From positions 1 to 64,000 of the forward strand of contig JAKSNC010000002.1 in assembly GCA_024400195.1 (NCBI GenBank): a stretch of 64,000 nucleotides of DNA. The letters run 5' to 3'. This DNA comes from Bacteroidales bacterium (GTDB lineage Bacteria > Bacteroidota > Bacteroidia > Bacteroidales > F082). The translations under genes were made by a program, and so were the position numbers. This document shows positions 17,926 through 26,528 of the stretch, piece by piece (within the stretch, counting starts at the first letter, position 1; every line of letters begins with the position of its first letter). Under the pieces are notes generated by a model. That model did no database searches. It saw only the letters and a program-made list of their open reading frames with translations, and was not told the DNA's origin.

Positions 17926-19772
17926 TATTTCAAGTTTTTTTCGGCTTTGATTATTGCGTCTATACCCTGACTATATAGTGAATCCATTTTTTCTTCGGCT
18001 GAACCAGGAGCGAAACGGGCAAATTCACAGGAATTTAAAAGTCCGACGAAATTATCGATAACATCTGACGGTGCTTTTTTGGCGGACATCATATCTCTGA
18101 CTGTGTCCATTGACAATTGAGAGCGTGCTATGTTCAGTTTGTCGGAGATATATCCCCACAAAGCCTGTGAAAATTCTTCATAAAAGTTGTCCTGTTTCTT
18201 TTCCTTCATAAATTCGTATGCCTTCTTCAGACGTTTTTTCGCCGTCTTCGTCGCTTTTTTATTTCTGACGAGTACTTCGTTTTGATTGAATTTATGAATC
18301 TTCTTATCAAGACAAAGTGCCAATACAAGAAGAACAAACAAACTGAATATCAATATAAAATAGGCAGTGCTACGATAAAACGCATTACCTTGCCCAACCA
18401 AACGTGTATCGGTCATATTGATATGTTGAATGTCGTTACCTATGTATTTTATGTCTTCCTGTCCGGAATGATAAACGACATTACCGCCTGATTCGCTGCC
18501 TTTTGCCACATGCATCTGATAAACGTCCGACTTAAGAGTAACGTATTTTTCCTTTTGCGGATCGAAATACGAGAATTCGACGGACTTGATGTCGAATGTA
18601 CCTGCAGAACGCGGAATAATCACGTACTCAACGGTTTTTGTTCCACTAATACCAAAACTATTGTTTTTAGTCTTAGTATTGATTTTCGGGTCGTAAACTT
18701 CGAAATCTGGTGGAAGGTCAGGTTTCGGCATATCGAAAAGTTCGATATTTCCTTTGCCTGAAACTGTAAAAATAAGTGTAAAGGCCTCGTTAGCCTTCAG
18801 TTCGGTCTTGTCAATTTTTGAAGTGAAGGTATATTGTCCGACGGCACCTTGGAAACTCATCGGCTTGCCTTCTGTAGGAAGTGGTTTTACCTCTATTTCA
18901 ATAGGTTGCGACTGGATTTCTCTTTTCACGGTGGAATAGCTGTTGCTAAACACGTCGTTAAAGAAATTGTCGAAGGGGTCGTATCCGTTTTGGCGGTTGT
19001 TGGAGTTTCTGACCTGAGTGTAGCAAGTCAGAGAGAGAGGATCTATTTTTAATGTCCCGACAGATTGTGGAATCGTAACGACCTCCATGATGGAAGCTGT
19101 CTGATATTGTTTTCCGCCGACCGAAATCGTTGACTGTTGTGGTGCGCCGTTGTTATCCGTTATGTCCTTCGTCCAAAATTTTGCATACGACGGTGACTTG
19201 CTAACCTGCAGTTGTGACACTGGAACGCTGAAATAAAGCCTATATGTTATGAGGTTTTGTTCGCCAAGATAGAGCGTCTTCTTGTTAGACGAACTTTCAA
19301 CGAAGATGTCGCGACCATCAGATGATGTTTGATTATTAGATTGTTGACCCTGTTTGCGCACGGTCGCGTTATTTGCATTATTTCCATTTGCCGAGACTAT
19401 AATTTCAAATTCTTCACCTCTGACCTTCTTTCCATCAATAACGGCAGAGGCAGGAGCAATCTTGAAAGAACCTTCTTCTATTGCAACTAAATAATATGAA
19501 TAAGTCTTAGTCTGGCTTTTCGTTATAGAGCCATTGATTATCTGAACGCTCGAACTCGAAGACTGATAAGGGCCTCCGACAAGTTGAAAATGTAGAAAGT
19601 TCGGTGCGTGAAAGTCCTTACTGTCACCGCTCACCTCGAACGAGATCTGAAACTGCTCATTCAACAGCACATTTCGCTTACATTTGACCGTGATGCCGTC
19701 ATCTTGAGCGAAAGCAGTCGTCGAAACTGCCATCAAAAATATGCAAAAACTTAAAAATCTCCTCATAACCAA
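17925..19772 (-). CDS. batD: BatD oxygen-tolerance protein
   Basis: A 615-residue protein with a signal peptide (about 1-23, ending AFAQ), a long periplasmic region of repeated beta-sandwich-like domains (for example LYFSVPVSQLQV and FTLIFTVSGKGNIELFDMPK), one membrane helix near residue 470 (AYFILIFSLFVLLVLALC), and a cytoplasmic helical tail. This is the layout of BatD. Bat proteins were first linked to aerotolerance in Bacteroides; the molecular function remains unsettled. Flanked by batC (4-base gap) and batE (1-base overlap). Confidence 0.9.
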   Translation of the reverse strand: MVMRRFLSFCIFLMAVSTTAFAQDDGITVKCKRNVLLNEQFQISFEVSGDSKDFHAPNFLHFQLVGGPYQSSSSSVQIINGSITKSQTKTYSYYLVAIEEGSFKIAPASAVIDGKKVRGEEFEIIVSANGNNANNATVRKQGQQSNNQTSSDGRDIFVESSSNKKTLYLGEQNLITYRLYFSVPVSQLQVSKSPSYAKFWTKDITDNNGAPQQSTISVGGKQYQTASIMEVVTIPQSVGTLKIDPLSLTCYTQVRNSNNRQNGYDPFDNFFNDVFSNSYSTVKREIQSQPIEIEVKPLPTEGKPMSFQGAVGQYTFTSKIDKTELKANEAFTLIFTVSGKGNIELFDMPKPDLPPDFEVYDPKINTKTKNNSFGISGTKTVEYVIIPRSAGTFDIKSVEFSYFDPQKEKYVTLKSDVYQMHVAKGSESGGNVVYHSGQEDIKYIGNDIQHINMTDTRLVGQGNAFYRSTAYFILIFSLFVLLVLALCLDKKIHKFNQNEVLVRNKKATKTAKKRLKKAYEFMKEKKQDNFYEEFSQALWGYISDKLNIARSQLSMDTVRDMMSAKKAPSDVIDNFVGLLNSCEFARFAPGSAEEKMDSLYSQGIDAIIKAEKNLK

Positions 19773-19776
19773 TTAT

Positions 19777-20517
19777 TTACCAATCCTTTTGTATTCTTCT
19801 CTTTGGAAGAGCCGCCGCTTTTTTCTCGTTTTGGTCTTCCATAACCTCTTTTTCCTGATTTTCAAGAGCCTGCAGGATTCTTTCGGCTTCTTCTTTGGAA
19901 ATATCCTGTTGCTGTTTGTTTTGCTGTTGCTGTTGATCCTGCTGTTGTTGTTCTTGTTGTTTATCCTGATTTTTTTCTTCCTGCTGATTCTGCTGTTCTT
20001 GTTGCTGCTGATTTTCTTGCTGTTCCTGATCTTGATCCTTATTATCCTGCTGATTCTGCTGATTCTGCTGCTGCTGTTGCTGCTGAACAATCAACTTTTG
20101 TCTCGCATACTCGTAATTATACTTAGCATCGGCATCATCAGGATTGATTTTCAGCGCATTTCTATAAGCTTCCATCGCTTCGGCATATTTATCCTGTGAA
20201 AGAAGCGAGTTGCCGAGGTTGTAATACGCATCCGCCTGCGAGCCGTCGTCCGACTTACGTTGTGAGACGCTCTTGAACGAATTGGCGGCATCGTCGTACT
20301 TTCCCTGCATATACTGAGCATCTCCGAGATTAAAATGCGCCTTGGGATTGTACTTTTCATCCAAAGAATTTTTATAAAAGTTCTCAGCTTCGACGTAATT
20401 CTCTTTATCGTACAAGCCGTTCCCCTTGCGTATCAACGTTTTATACTTCTGGGCATTCAGCGATGTCACCGAAAGGCACATCACCAACATCAATAACTTT
20501 ATCTTACTTGTCATCAT
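19777..20517 (-). CDS. batC: BatC: TPR protein with glutamine-rich region
   Basis: A 246-residue protein with a signal peptide (ending LNAQ) and three to four TPR units (GNGLYDKENYVEAENFYKNS; AHFNLGDAQYMQGKYDDA; AYYNLGNSLLSQDKYAEA). Next comes a Gln/Asn/Glu/Asp-rich stretch of about 70 residues (roughly 140-210), encoded by CAG/CAA-type repeats, then a short basic tail. BatC is thought to assist assembly of the BatA/BatB complex. The gene overlaps the end of batB by 14 bases. Confidence 0.88.
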   Translation of the reverse strand: MMTSKIKLLMLVMCLSVTSLNAQKYKTLIRKGNGLYDKENYVEAENFYKNSLDEKYNPKAHFNLGDAQYMQGKYDDAANSFKSVSQRKSDDGSQADAYYNLGNSLLSQDKYAEAMEAYRNALKINPDDADAKYNYEYARQKLIVQQQQQQQNQQNQQDNKDQDQEQQENQQQQEQQNQQEEKNQDKQQEQQQQDQQQQQNKQQQDISKEEAERILQALENQEKEVMEDQNEKKAAALPKRRIQKDW

Positions 20518-21562
20518 TAGGTTCGAAAAATTTAAATTTTGATTCCCATTGTCTTTTTCCTGAAGAGATGAGCAACTCGATTATCAGTAAAAATATTGCA
20601 GCGCCTACGAACCACTGAAACTGGTCGTCATAGTCGGTAAACACCTTTGTTTCGATTTCTGCCTTCTCGATTTTGTCGATGTCGTTGTAGATGTCATCGA
20701 GGCCGACGTTTGAATTGGAGGCGCGAACATACATTCCGTCTCCGATATTGGCCAACTGGCGCAAAATATTCTCATCAAGTTTGGTAATGACGGTATTGCC
20801 TTCCTTATCTTTTTTATATCCTATCCTCTGTCCGTACTTGTCAAAAACCGGTATTGGTGCGCCTTCATCGAGGCCTATACCTATAGTATATACCTTGATT
20901 CCCTGTTTGACGGCATCCTGAACGGCTTTGACGGCGTCTCCGTTTTCGTGATCCTCGCCATCTGAAAATATTATTATGGCTTTGTTCTTTGCATCCTTTC
21001 CGAACGACTTTGCCGCAAGTTCGACGGCTTCTCCAACAACTGTCCCTTGGTTCGGAATCAAATCGGTATTGATAGTTGATATAAAGAGTTTAGCGGCGGA
21101 ATAATCCGTCGTTATAGGCAGTTGGACGTATGCGCTTCCAGCAAATACGATAACTCCGATGCGGTCGCCGTTAAGTTTGGAAATCAGGTTGTTGATTGCC
21201 TGTTTCGTGCGTGCGATACGACTTGGCTGAATATCTTCGGCATTCATCGAATTTGAGATGTCAACGCAAAAGAAGATGTCAATTCCTTCGCGTTTCACCT
21301 CTTCCATCTTGCTACCCGTCTGCAAGTTGGCAAGGCCGAATATTCCGCAGGCGAACACGAGGCACAGCAGAACGAATTTCAAAGTCTGCCTGCTTCCGGA
21401 ATATTTCGGCATAAGGATTCCGCGTTGTGTCACGGCGGCAAAGCGAGCGAACATATTTGTACGCCATCTTCTCACTACGACATACGCTATCACGAGTACC
21501 GGAATCGCAAGGAGCCAGTACAGATATTCTGGATGTTCGAATTTCAATATTTCTGTTTCCAT
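20504..21562 (-). CDS. batB: BatB: von Willebrand factor A membrane protein
   Basis: A 352-residue protein with two N-terminal membrane segments (about 14-31 and 62-80), a VWA domain, and one C-terminal membrane segment. The MIDAS metal-binding motif is DISNS (D101, S103, S105). The VWA domain faces the periplasm between membrane helices, as in other BatA/BatB proteins. It ends ahead of a tail overlapping batC. A paralogue of batA, which lies 3 bases upstream. Confidence 0.9.
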   Translation of the reverse strand: METEILKFEHPEYLYWLLAIPVLVIAYVVVRRWRTNMFARFAAVTQRGILMPKYSGSRQTLKFVLLCLVFACGIFGLANLQTGSKMEEVKREGIDIFFCVDISNSMNAEDIQPSRIARTKQAINNLISKLNGDRIGVIVFAGSAYVQLPITTDYSAAKLFISTINTDLIPNQGTVVGEAVELAAKSFGKDAKNKAIIIFSDGEDHENGDAVKAVQDAVKQGIKVYTIGIGLDEGAPIPVFDKYGQRIGYKKDKEGNTVITKLDENILRQLANIGDGMYVRASNSNVGLDDIYNDIDKIEKAEIETKVFTDYDDQFQWFVGAAIFLLIIELLISSGKRQWESKFKFFEPNDDK

Positions 21563-21565
21563 CGC

Positions 21566-22564
21566 CTATTCGTTTACAGTTCTAAAAACAGTGTTTTTCA
21601 GTAATAATGCCAAGGCCAAAGCCACCAAAGCCCACACCGCGAATGGATAAAACTCCTCGCTGACGCGCTTAAATTCGGTGACTTCGATTTTCGACCTTTC
21701 GAGTTTGTCGATTTGTCCGTAGATTTCCTCAAGGCTCTCTTTTGACGTGGCGCGATAATAATGTCCGCCAGTCTCATTGGCGATATGTTGAAGAAGTTCT
21801 TCATTTATCACGACAGGAATCTGCTGATACTGAATAGTTCCGAAAGGTGTCTGCACAGGATAAGGGGCGGTTCCGTTTTTACCGGCGCCGATGGTATAAA
21901 CTCTTATTCCGTACAATTTGGCAAGTTCGGCGGCAGTGTTAGGGTCAATGCTTCCTCTGTTGTTATCTCCGTCCGTCAAAAGGATGACCACTTTTGATAT
22001 GGCTTCACTGTCTTTCAGTCGATTAACGGCTGAAGCGAGACCATCGCCGATGGCTGTACCATCTTCAAGGAGTCCGCACGACATATCTTTAATCATATTT
22101 TTCAGCAAGCCGTGATCTGTTGTGAGCGGAACCTGCGCATAAGTTTCTCCAGCGAACACAACGAGTCCCATTCTGTCGTCCGGGCGGCCTTCGACGAACT
22201 CCGAGGCGACTGCTTTGGCGGCCTCGAGTCTGTCGGGTTTAAGGTCGCAGGCGAGCATACTGCTTGATATATCCATTGCGAGCATAATATCAATACCTTC
22301 GACGTTAACGTTCTTACTCACCGAACTTTTCTGCGGACGAGCCATCGCCACAATCAAAAGTGACATGGCGATCATTTCAAGTGCGAACACTGAGTGCCGC
22401 AAATAGATTTTGTAGCTTCGCGGAAGTTTGACGAAAAACGAGATGTCGGAAAACCTCAGCGACGGGTTTGTTTTATTATGAAGAAACACATAAAGCGTTA
22501 TCAAGATTGGGATTATCAACAGAAGATAAAGCCAATTCGGAGACGCAAACTCTAATCCGTTCAT
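21566..22564 (-). CDS. batA: BatA: von Willebrand factor A membrane protein
   Basis: A 332-residue protein with two N-terminal membrane segments (about 10-30 and 55-75), a VWA domain with MIDAS DISSS (D98, S100, S102), and a C-terminal membrane helix (VWALVALALALLL). Close paralogue of BatB; the two probably form a hetero-complex. Its start overlaps the stop of the preceding gene by 4 bases (ATGA), so translation is likely coupled. Confidence 0.9.
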   Translation of the reverse strand: MNGLEFASPNWLYLLLIIPILITLYVFLHNKTNPSLRFSDISFFVKLPRSYKIYLRHSVFALEMIAMSLLIVAMARPQKSSVSKNVNVEGIDIMLAMDISSSMLACDLKPDRLEAAKAVASEFVEGRPDDRMGLVVFAGETYAQVPLTTDHGLLKNMIKDMSCGLLEDGTAIGDGLASAVNRLKDSEAISKVVILLTDGDNNRGSIDPNTAAELAKLYGIRVYTIGAGKNGTAPYPVQTPFGTIQYQQIPVVINEELLQHIANETGGHYYRATSKESLEEIYGQIDKLERSKIEVTEFKRVSEEFYPFAVWALVALALALLLKNTVFRTVNE

Positions 22565-23532
22565 TGTTTTTCCTCCTTTCTTGCGGCTTCGATGCGGGAT
22601 TTCTCCTCAACCCAGCGGTATGTCCCTTCGATGAAGGCATTCGTATCGTCGAAATCGGCCCTGCCGGTTTCCGGCGAAGGTGCTGCTTTGGCAAACTTCA
22701 CCAAGTCGGCTGTCGTCAGGGTCGCTTTCAATTTCATTATCAGATTTTCATCAATTTTATTTTCAGAGACAGAGGCTATAATCTCGTCGGAAGTCATCTC
22801 TACAGCATCGATAAGGAATTGTCCCTCAAGATATTCCCTCACCACGTCGGTCAGTTCGGTGTAATATTGTTTGACGTCGTGGATGTTCCAGCGTTCTTTT
22901 TCGCGGATCTCCGTCATCTTGGCACGGGCTGTCACAATAGCCGGAATCTTTGGAGTTTCTTTAACCTTTTCCGTCTTGACTATAGTCGGATTTTTCTTTT
23001 TCTTTGTGAAATAACTTACTAAGACAACAAAGACCGCTAAGACGACTACGGCTCCGGTCATCTCAGATACTTCGACTATCGTGATTGATTGTCGCTTAGG
23101 CATTCTGATTGGTTTGAAACTCTGCGTCGTATCAATGGCGGCAGCGTTAACAAAGACTGTCAGTGCGCGTGTCGAGGCAGTGTTGTTAAGAATCGTATCG
23201 CGGCCATAGTTGAATGTCTGCGACGGAATCTCCGTTTCGCCATCTCCGAAAGCAGAAAGGACAAGTCTTCTCGACTGCATTTCACCTTTTTTCTCAATCT
23301 CGCCCACTTCGACGATTTCGACATCCTTTGTCAAGGTATCGCCGAACTCAGGCCATTCGACAACTATCTCATTATCAGGAAGGACGAGTACAATATCGAA
23401 GTCGAACCTTTGTCCGACGCTGACCGTATCCGCATTGAGTTTGGCTTCCGCCCGCAGATATTGCGCATCGACATTGTAGAATGTCGAAAACATGAAAACA
23501 AATGTCAATATTGCCAAAAACTTCTTCATCAT
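22561..23532 (-). CDS. Bat-operon membrane protein (DUF4381-like)
   Basis: A 323-residue protein with a signal peptide (ending VDAQ), a periplasmic domain of about 130 residues, a single membrane helix (AVVVLAVFVVLVSYF, about 157-172) followed by a KKKKN stop-transfer, and a cytoplasmic helical tail with HDVKQYYTELTDVVREYLEG. The tail resembles the C-terminal part of DUF4381/BatD-like proteins. It sits between the DUF58 gene and batA with 4-base overlaps at both ends, so it is part of the complex by context. I cannot name the family firmly. Confidence 0.65.
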   Translation of the reverse strand: MMKKFLAILTFVFMFSTFYNVDAQYLRAEAKLNADTVSVGQRFDFDIVLVLPDNEIVVEWPEFGDTLTKDVEIVEVGEIEKKGEMQSRRLVLSAFGDGETEIPSQTFNYGRDTILNNTASTRALTVFVNAAAIDTTQSFKPIRMPKRQSITIVEVSEMTGAVVVLAVFVVLVSYFTKKKKNPTIVKTEKVKETPKIPAIVTARAKMTEIREKERWNIHDVKQYYTELTDVVREYLEGQFLIDAVEMTSDEIIASVSENKIDENLIMKLKATLTTADLVKFAKAAPSPETGRADFDDTNAFIEGTYRWVEEKSRIEAARKEEKQ

Positions 23533-24407
23533 CTTCTTGACTCTCTCTTTTTAAAAAGCTGCATCAATGGTTTGACATAATCCGAATCGGTGTAAATCAA
23601 GGAGTTATCAATTCCGTTATTGGTAAAGACGCGTCCTAATTGGGTCTCAAGTCTCTGCACATATTTCTGATAAGCTTCGCTCCAAGCCGGATGCGATGTA
23701 TCGGCCCAAACATCTTTACCTGTTTCGGCATCGTGAAACATCACGAGGCCCATTCGCGGGATGATGAGTTCACGGTTGTCTGTGATTCTCAGTGCTACGA
23801 GGTCGTGCTTGCCGGCCGCGATGCGCATCTCTTTGTCGAAAGGCTTCTCTGTCATAAAATCGGAGATGAGGAAAGCCGTCGTTTTCTTTTTTATCGCGGA
23901 AGTCAGAAAACGGAGGCCTTCGGCTATGTCGGTTCCCTTATGTTGTGGTTTGAACGACACTATCTCGCGGATTATTCTGAGGATGTGACTTGATCCTTTC
24001 TTTGGCGGAATAAACTTTTCAATGATGTCGGAGAAAAAAATGACGCCGACCTTGTCGTTATTCTGAATGGCAGAGAAAGCGAGTACTGCGGCGAGTTCGG
24101 CGGTAAGGTCGCGTTTTGATTCGAAACCCGATCCAAAATCGTTTGAGCCTGACACATCAACGATCAGCATGACCGTCATCTCGCGCTCTTCCTCAAAAAT
24201 CTTAACGAAAGGCTTATTAAGTCTGGCCGTGACGTTCCAATCTATGTTACGGACATCATCGCCATACTGATAATCACGGACTTCGCTGAACATCATACCT
24301 CTTCCCTTGAACGCGCTGTGATATTGTCCGGAGAAGATATGGTTGGACAGGCCTCTCGTCTTGATTTCTATCTTTCTTACTTTTTTGAATAGTTCAGATG
24401 CTTCCAT
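23529..24407 (-). CDS. DUF58 domain protein
   Basis: A 292-residue soluble protein. The DUF58 hallmark GRGMMFSEVRDYQYGDDVRN followed by IDWNVTARLNKPFVK is present near residues 35-70, and a VWA-like region follows with DVSGS. DUF58 genes regularly sit next to MoxR ATPases and VWA proteins and are thought to link the ATPase to membrane partners. Here moxR lies 5 bases upstream and the next gene overlaps by 4 bases. Confidence 0.9.
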   Translation of the reverse strand: MEASELFKKVRKIEIKTRGLSNHIFSGQYHSAFKGRGMMFSEVRDYQYGDDVRNIDWNVTARLNKPFVKIFEEEREMTVMLIVDVSGSNDFGSGFESKRDLTAELAAVLAFSAIQNNDKVGVIFFSDIIEKFIPPKKGSSHILRIIREIVSFKPQHKGTDIAEGLRFLTSAIKKKTTAFLISDFMTEKPFDKEMRIAAGKHDLVALRITDNRELIIPRMGLVMFHDAETGKDVWADTSHPAWSEAYQKYVQRLETQLGRVFTNNGIDNSLIYTDSDYVKPLMQLFKKRESRR

Positions 24408-24412
24408 GTTTT

Positions 24413-25405
24413 TTACGGAACTTCGACTACATTAAGTATCTCGTTGATTATCTGTTCTGTTGTGACGTTTTCGGCTTCAGCCTCGTATGTCAGTCCTATA
24501 CGGTGGCGCAACACATCAGGTGCGACGGCGCGCACGTCTTCGGGGATGACATAGCCTCTGCGTTTGATGAAGGCGTATGCCTTCGACGCGAGTGCGAGGT
24601 TGATGGATGCACGCGGAGAACCGCCGTAGCTTATCATTCCGTTGAACTTCTTGATTTTATATTCTTCGGGATAACGAGTCGCGAAAACGATATCGGTAAT
24701 ATAGTTCTCAATCTTCTCATCAAGATAGACTTCGCGCACGACTTCACGCGCCTTGACAATATCTTCGACCCTTGCAACCTTGTTGACTGTCGGGAACGAC
24801 TTGTTGATATTCTGGCGGAGAATCAGTTTTTCCTCTTCTTTTTTAGGATAATCTATCACGACTTTGAGCATAAAACGGTCAACCTGTGCTTCGGGAAGCG
24901 GATATGTACCTTCCTGCTCGATAGGGTTCTGCGTCGCCATAACGAGGAACGGGTTCGGCAGTGCGAAAGTCTGTTCGCCTATTGTAACTTGATGTTCCTG
25001 CATGGCTTCGAGGAGTGCACTCTGAACCTTTGCCGGCGAACGGTTTATCTCATCAGCGAGGACGAAGTTGGCGAAGACGGGGCCTTTACGCACCACGAAT
25101 TCCTCTTTTTTCTGACTATAGATGAGCGTTCCGATAAGGTCGGCAGGCAGCAGGTCGGGAGTGAACTGTATTCTGCTGAAATCGGCATCAACAACGCTCG
25201 ACAGGCTCTTGATAGCCAATGTTTTAGCGAGTCCGGGAACACCTTCGAGAAGGATATGTCCGTTTGAAAGCAGTCCTATGAGAAGTCTCTCGGTCATCTG
25301 TTTTTGGCCGACGATGACTTTGCTCATTTCAAGGTTGATAAGGTCGATAAATTGACTTTCCCTTTGAATTTTCTCATTCAATTCTCTAATGTCAGTCTCA
25401 ATCAT
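24413..25405 (-). CDS. MoxR-family AAA+ ATPase
   Basis: First gene of the eight-gene operon, 330 residues. Walker A is GVPGLAKT (55-62), Walker B is FVLADE with D118 and E119, and the sensor motif MATQNPIEQEGTYPLPEAQVDRF follows. The C-terminal lid contains GGSPRA. MoxR ATPases act as chaperones that activate or assemble VWA-domain partners; here BatA and BatB are the obvious clients. Confidence 0.93.
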   Translation of the reverse strand: MIETDIRELNEKIQRESQFIDLINLEMSKVIVGQKQMTERLLIGLLSNGHILLEGVPGLAKTLAIKSLSSVVDADFSRIQFTPDLLPADLIGTLIYSQKKEEFVVRKGPVFANFVLADEINRSPAKVQSALLEAMQEHQVTIGEQTFALPNPFLVMATQNPIEQEGTYPLPEAQVDRFMLKVVIDYPKKEEEKLILRQNINKSFPTVNKVARVEDIVKAREVVREVYLDEKIENYITDIVFATRYPEEYKIKKFNGMISYGGSPRASINLALASKAYAFIKRRGYVIPEDVRAVAPDVLRHRIGLTYEAEAENVTTEQIINEILNVVEVP

Positions 25406-25457
25406 TGTGTGTGATTTTTTAGTTTTTGTCTTTGTTTCCGATATAACAAATAATCTG

Positions 25458-25492
25458 CAAAAATATTGTTTTTTCTTATCGGTTTACGCAAA
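25458..25492 (-). promoter_or_regulatory. Putative promoter of the MoxR-Bat operon
   Basis: On the minus strand TTTG (25492-25489) and TATTTTTG (25465-25458) are separated by 23 bases, matching the Bacteroidota -33/-7 pair with slightly long spacing. The moxR start is at 25405. Confidence 0.55.
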
Positions 25493-25497
25493 AAAAC

Positions 25498-26463
25498 TCA
25501 AAACGTTTTATTTGGGACGAGGTAGTTTCTCACGTAGTCGTTAACGCCGTCTTCGAGCGAGGTGAAGGGCTTGTCGTATCCGGCCTTGCGGAGTTTATCC
25601 ATCTTGGCCTCCGTGAAATACTGATATTTGTCGCGGATGTCTAACGGCATATCGACGAAACGGATGTCTGGTTCGAGATCCATCGCGCGGAAAGTATTTG
25701 CCGCAAGGTCGTAAAAGCTTCTGGCTTGTCCTGTACCGAGGTTGTAAAGACCGCTTTCGGGGCGTTTATCTATCAAAAACAATATCACCGAAGCGATGTC
25801 CTTAACATATATGAAGTCGCGAAGCTGAAGTCCGTCCTTATAATCAGGACGATGCGAACGGAAGAGGTTTACATGTCCCGTCTCGTTAATCTGATGGAAC
25901 GAATGAAGTATGACCGATGCCATTCTCCCTTTGTGGTACTCGTTGGGGCCATAGACATTGAAGAACTTGAGTCCTGCCCAGAACGGAGGCGTCTCACGCT
26001 GCCCGAGAATCCACTTGTCAATTTCGTTTTTCGACCTGCCGTAAGGGTTCAGAGGTGCGAGTCTGTTGACGATGTCGTGACTGTCGATGTAACCGTTTTC
26101 GCCGGCTCCGTATGTAGCAGCCGAAGACGCATAAACAAGCGGTATCCCATATTTGGCACACGCCGACCACATCGTCTCAGTGTAATTGACATTGAGTTTC
26201 ACAAAGACATTCCAATCAAACTCCGTCGTATCGGTACGCGCGCCGAGATGCACCACGAAATCGACATCAGCGTGGTTCTTGTCAAACCATTCGAAAAAGA
26301 CGTTTCTATCAACAAGCTCGCGATATTTCTTGTTGGCAAAATTCCTTTTTTTCTGTTCTTTGGAGAAATCGTCAACCAAGACAAGATCTTCCATTCCCTT
26401 CATATTAAGGCTGCCCGCCACAACCGAGGCGATAAAGCCAGCCGCACCTGTTATCACTATCAT
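25498..26463 (-). CDS. hldD: ADP-L-glycero-D-manno-heptose 6-epimerase
   Basis: An NAD(P)-dependent SDR epimerase of 321 residues. The Rossmann motif is VITGAAGFIASVV (note A-S in place of the usual G-S), the catalytic pair lies in YASSAATYG and PYGRSKNE (YxxxK). The region RETPPFWAGLKFFNVYGPNEYHKGRMASV, split over the substrate site, resembles HldD/RfaD. It makes the L,D-heptose donor for lipopolysaccharide core. A promoter-like box precedes it; other heptose genes are not in the window. Confidence 0.85.
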   Translation of the reverse strand: MIVITGAAGFIASVVAGSLNMKGMEDLVLVDDFSKEQKKRNFANKKYRELVDRNVFFEWFDKNHADVDFVVHLGARTDTTEFDWNVFVKLNVNYTETMWSACAKYGIPLVYASSAATYGAGENGYIDSHDIVNRLAPLNPYGRSKNEIDKWILGQRETPPFWAGLKFFNVYGPNEYHKGRMASVILHSFHQINETGHVNLFRSHRPDYKDGLQLRDFIYVKDIASVILFLIDKRPESGLYNLGTGQARSFYDLAANTFRAMDLEPDIRFVDMPLDIRDKYQYFTEAKMDKLRKAGYDKPFTSLEDGVNDYVRNYLVPNKTF

Positions 26464-26479
26464 AAAGTTGAATTTTTTA

Positions 26480-26487
26480 CAAAGTTA
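26480..26487 (-). promoter_or_regulatory. Putative promoter -7 box for hldD
   Basis: CAAAGTTA on the plus strand reads TAACTTTG on the minus strand, matching TAnnTTTG, 16 bases before the start codon. A CAAA at 26522-26525 is too distant (34 bases) to be a sure -33 box. Confidence 0.5.
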
Positions 26488-26528
26488 ATTATTTTAAACA
26501 CTACTTCTTTTCAATAAATCACAAATTA

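Noticed and set aside
24398..25267. 289-codon open frame on the plus strand inside moxR
   Set aside because: It mirrors the strongly conserved MoxR gene in another frame, has no recognisable motif, and its composition follows from antisense codons.
25726..26517. 263-codon open frame on the plus strand inside hldD
   Set aside because: Antisense of a clear SDR epimerase; no family resemblance.
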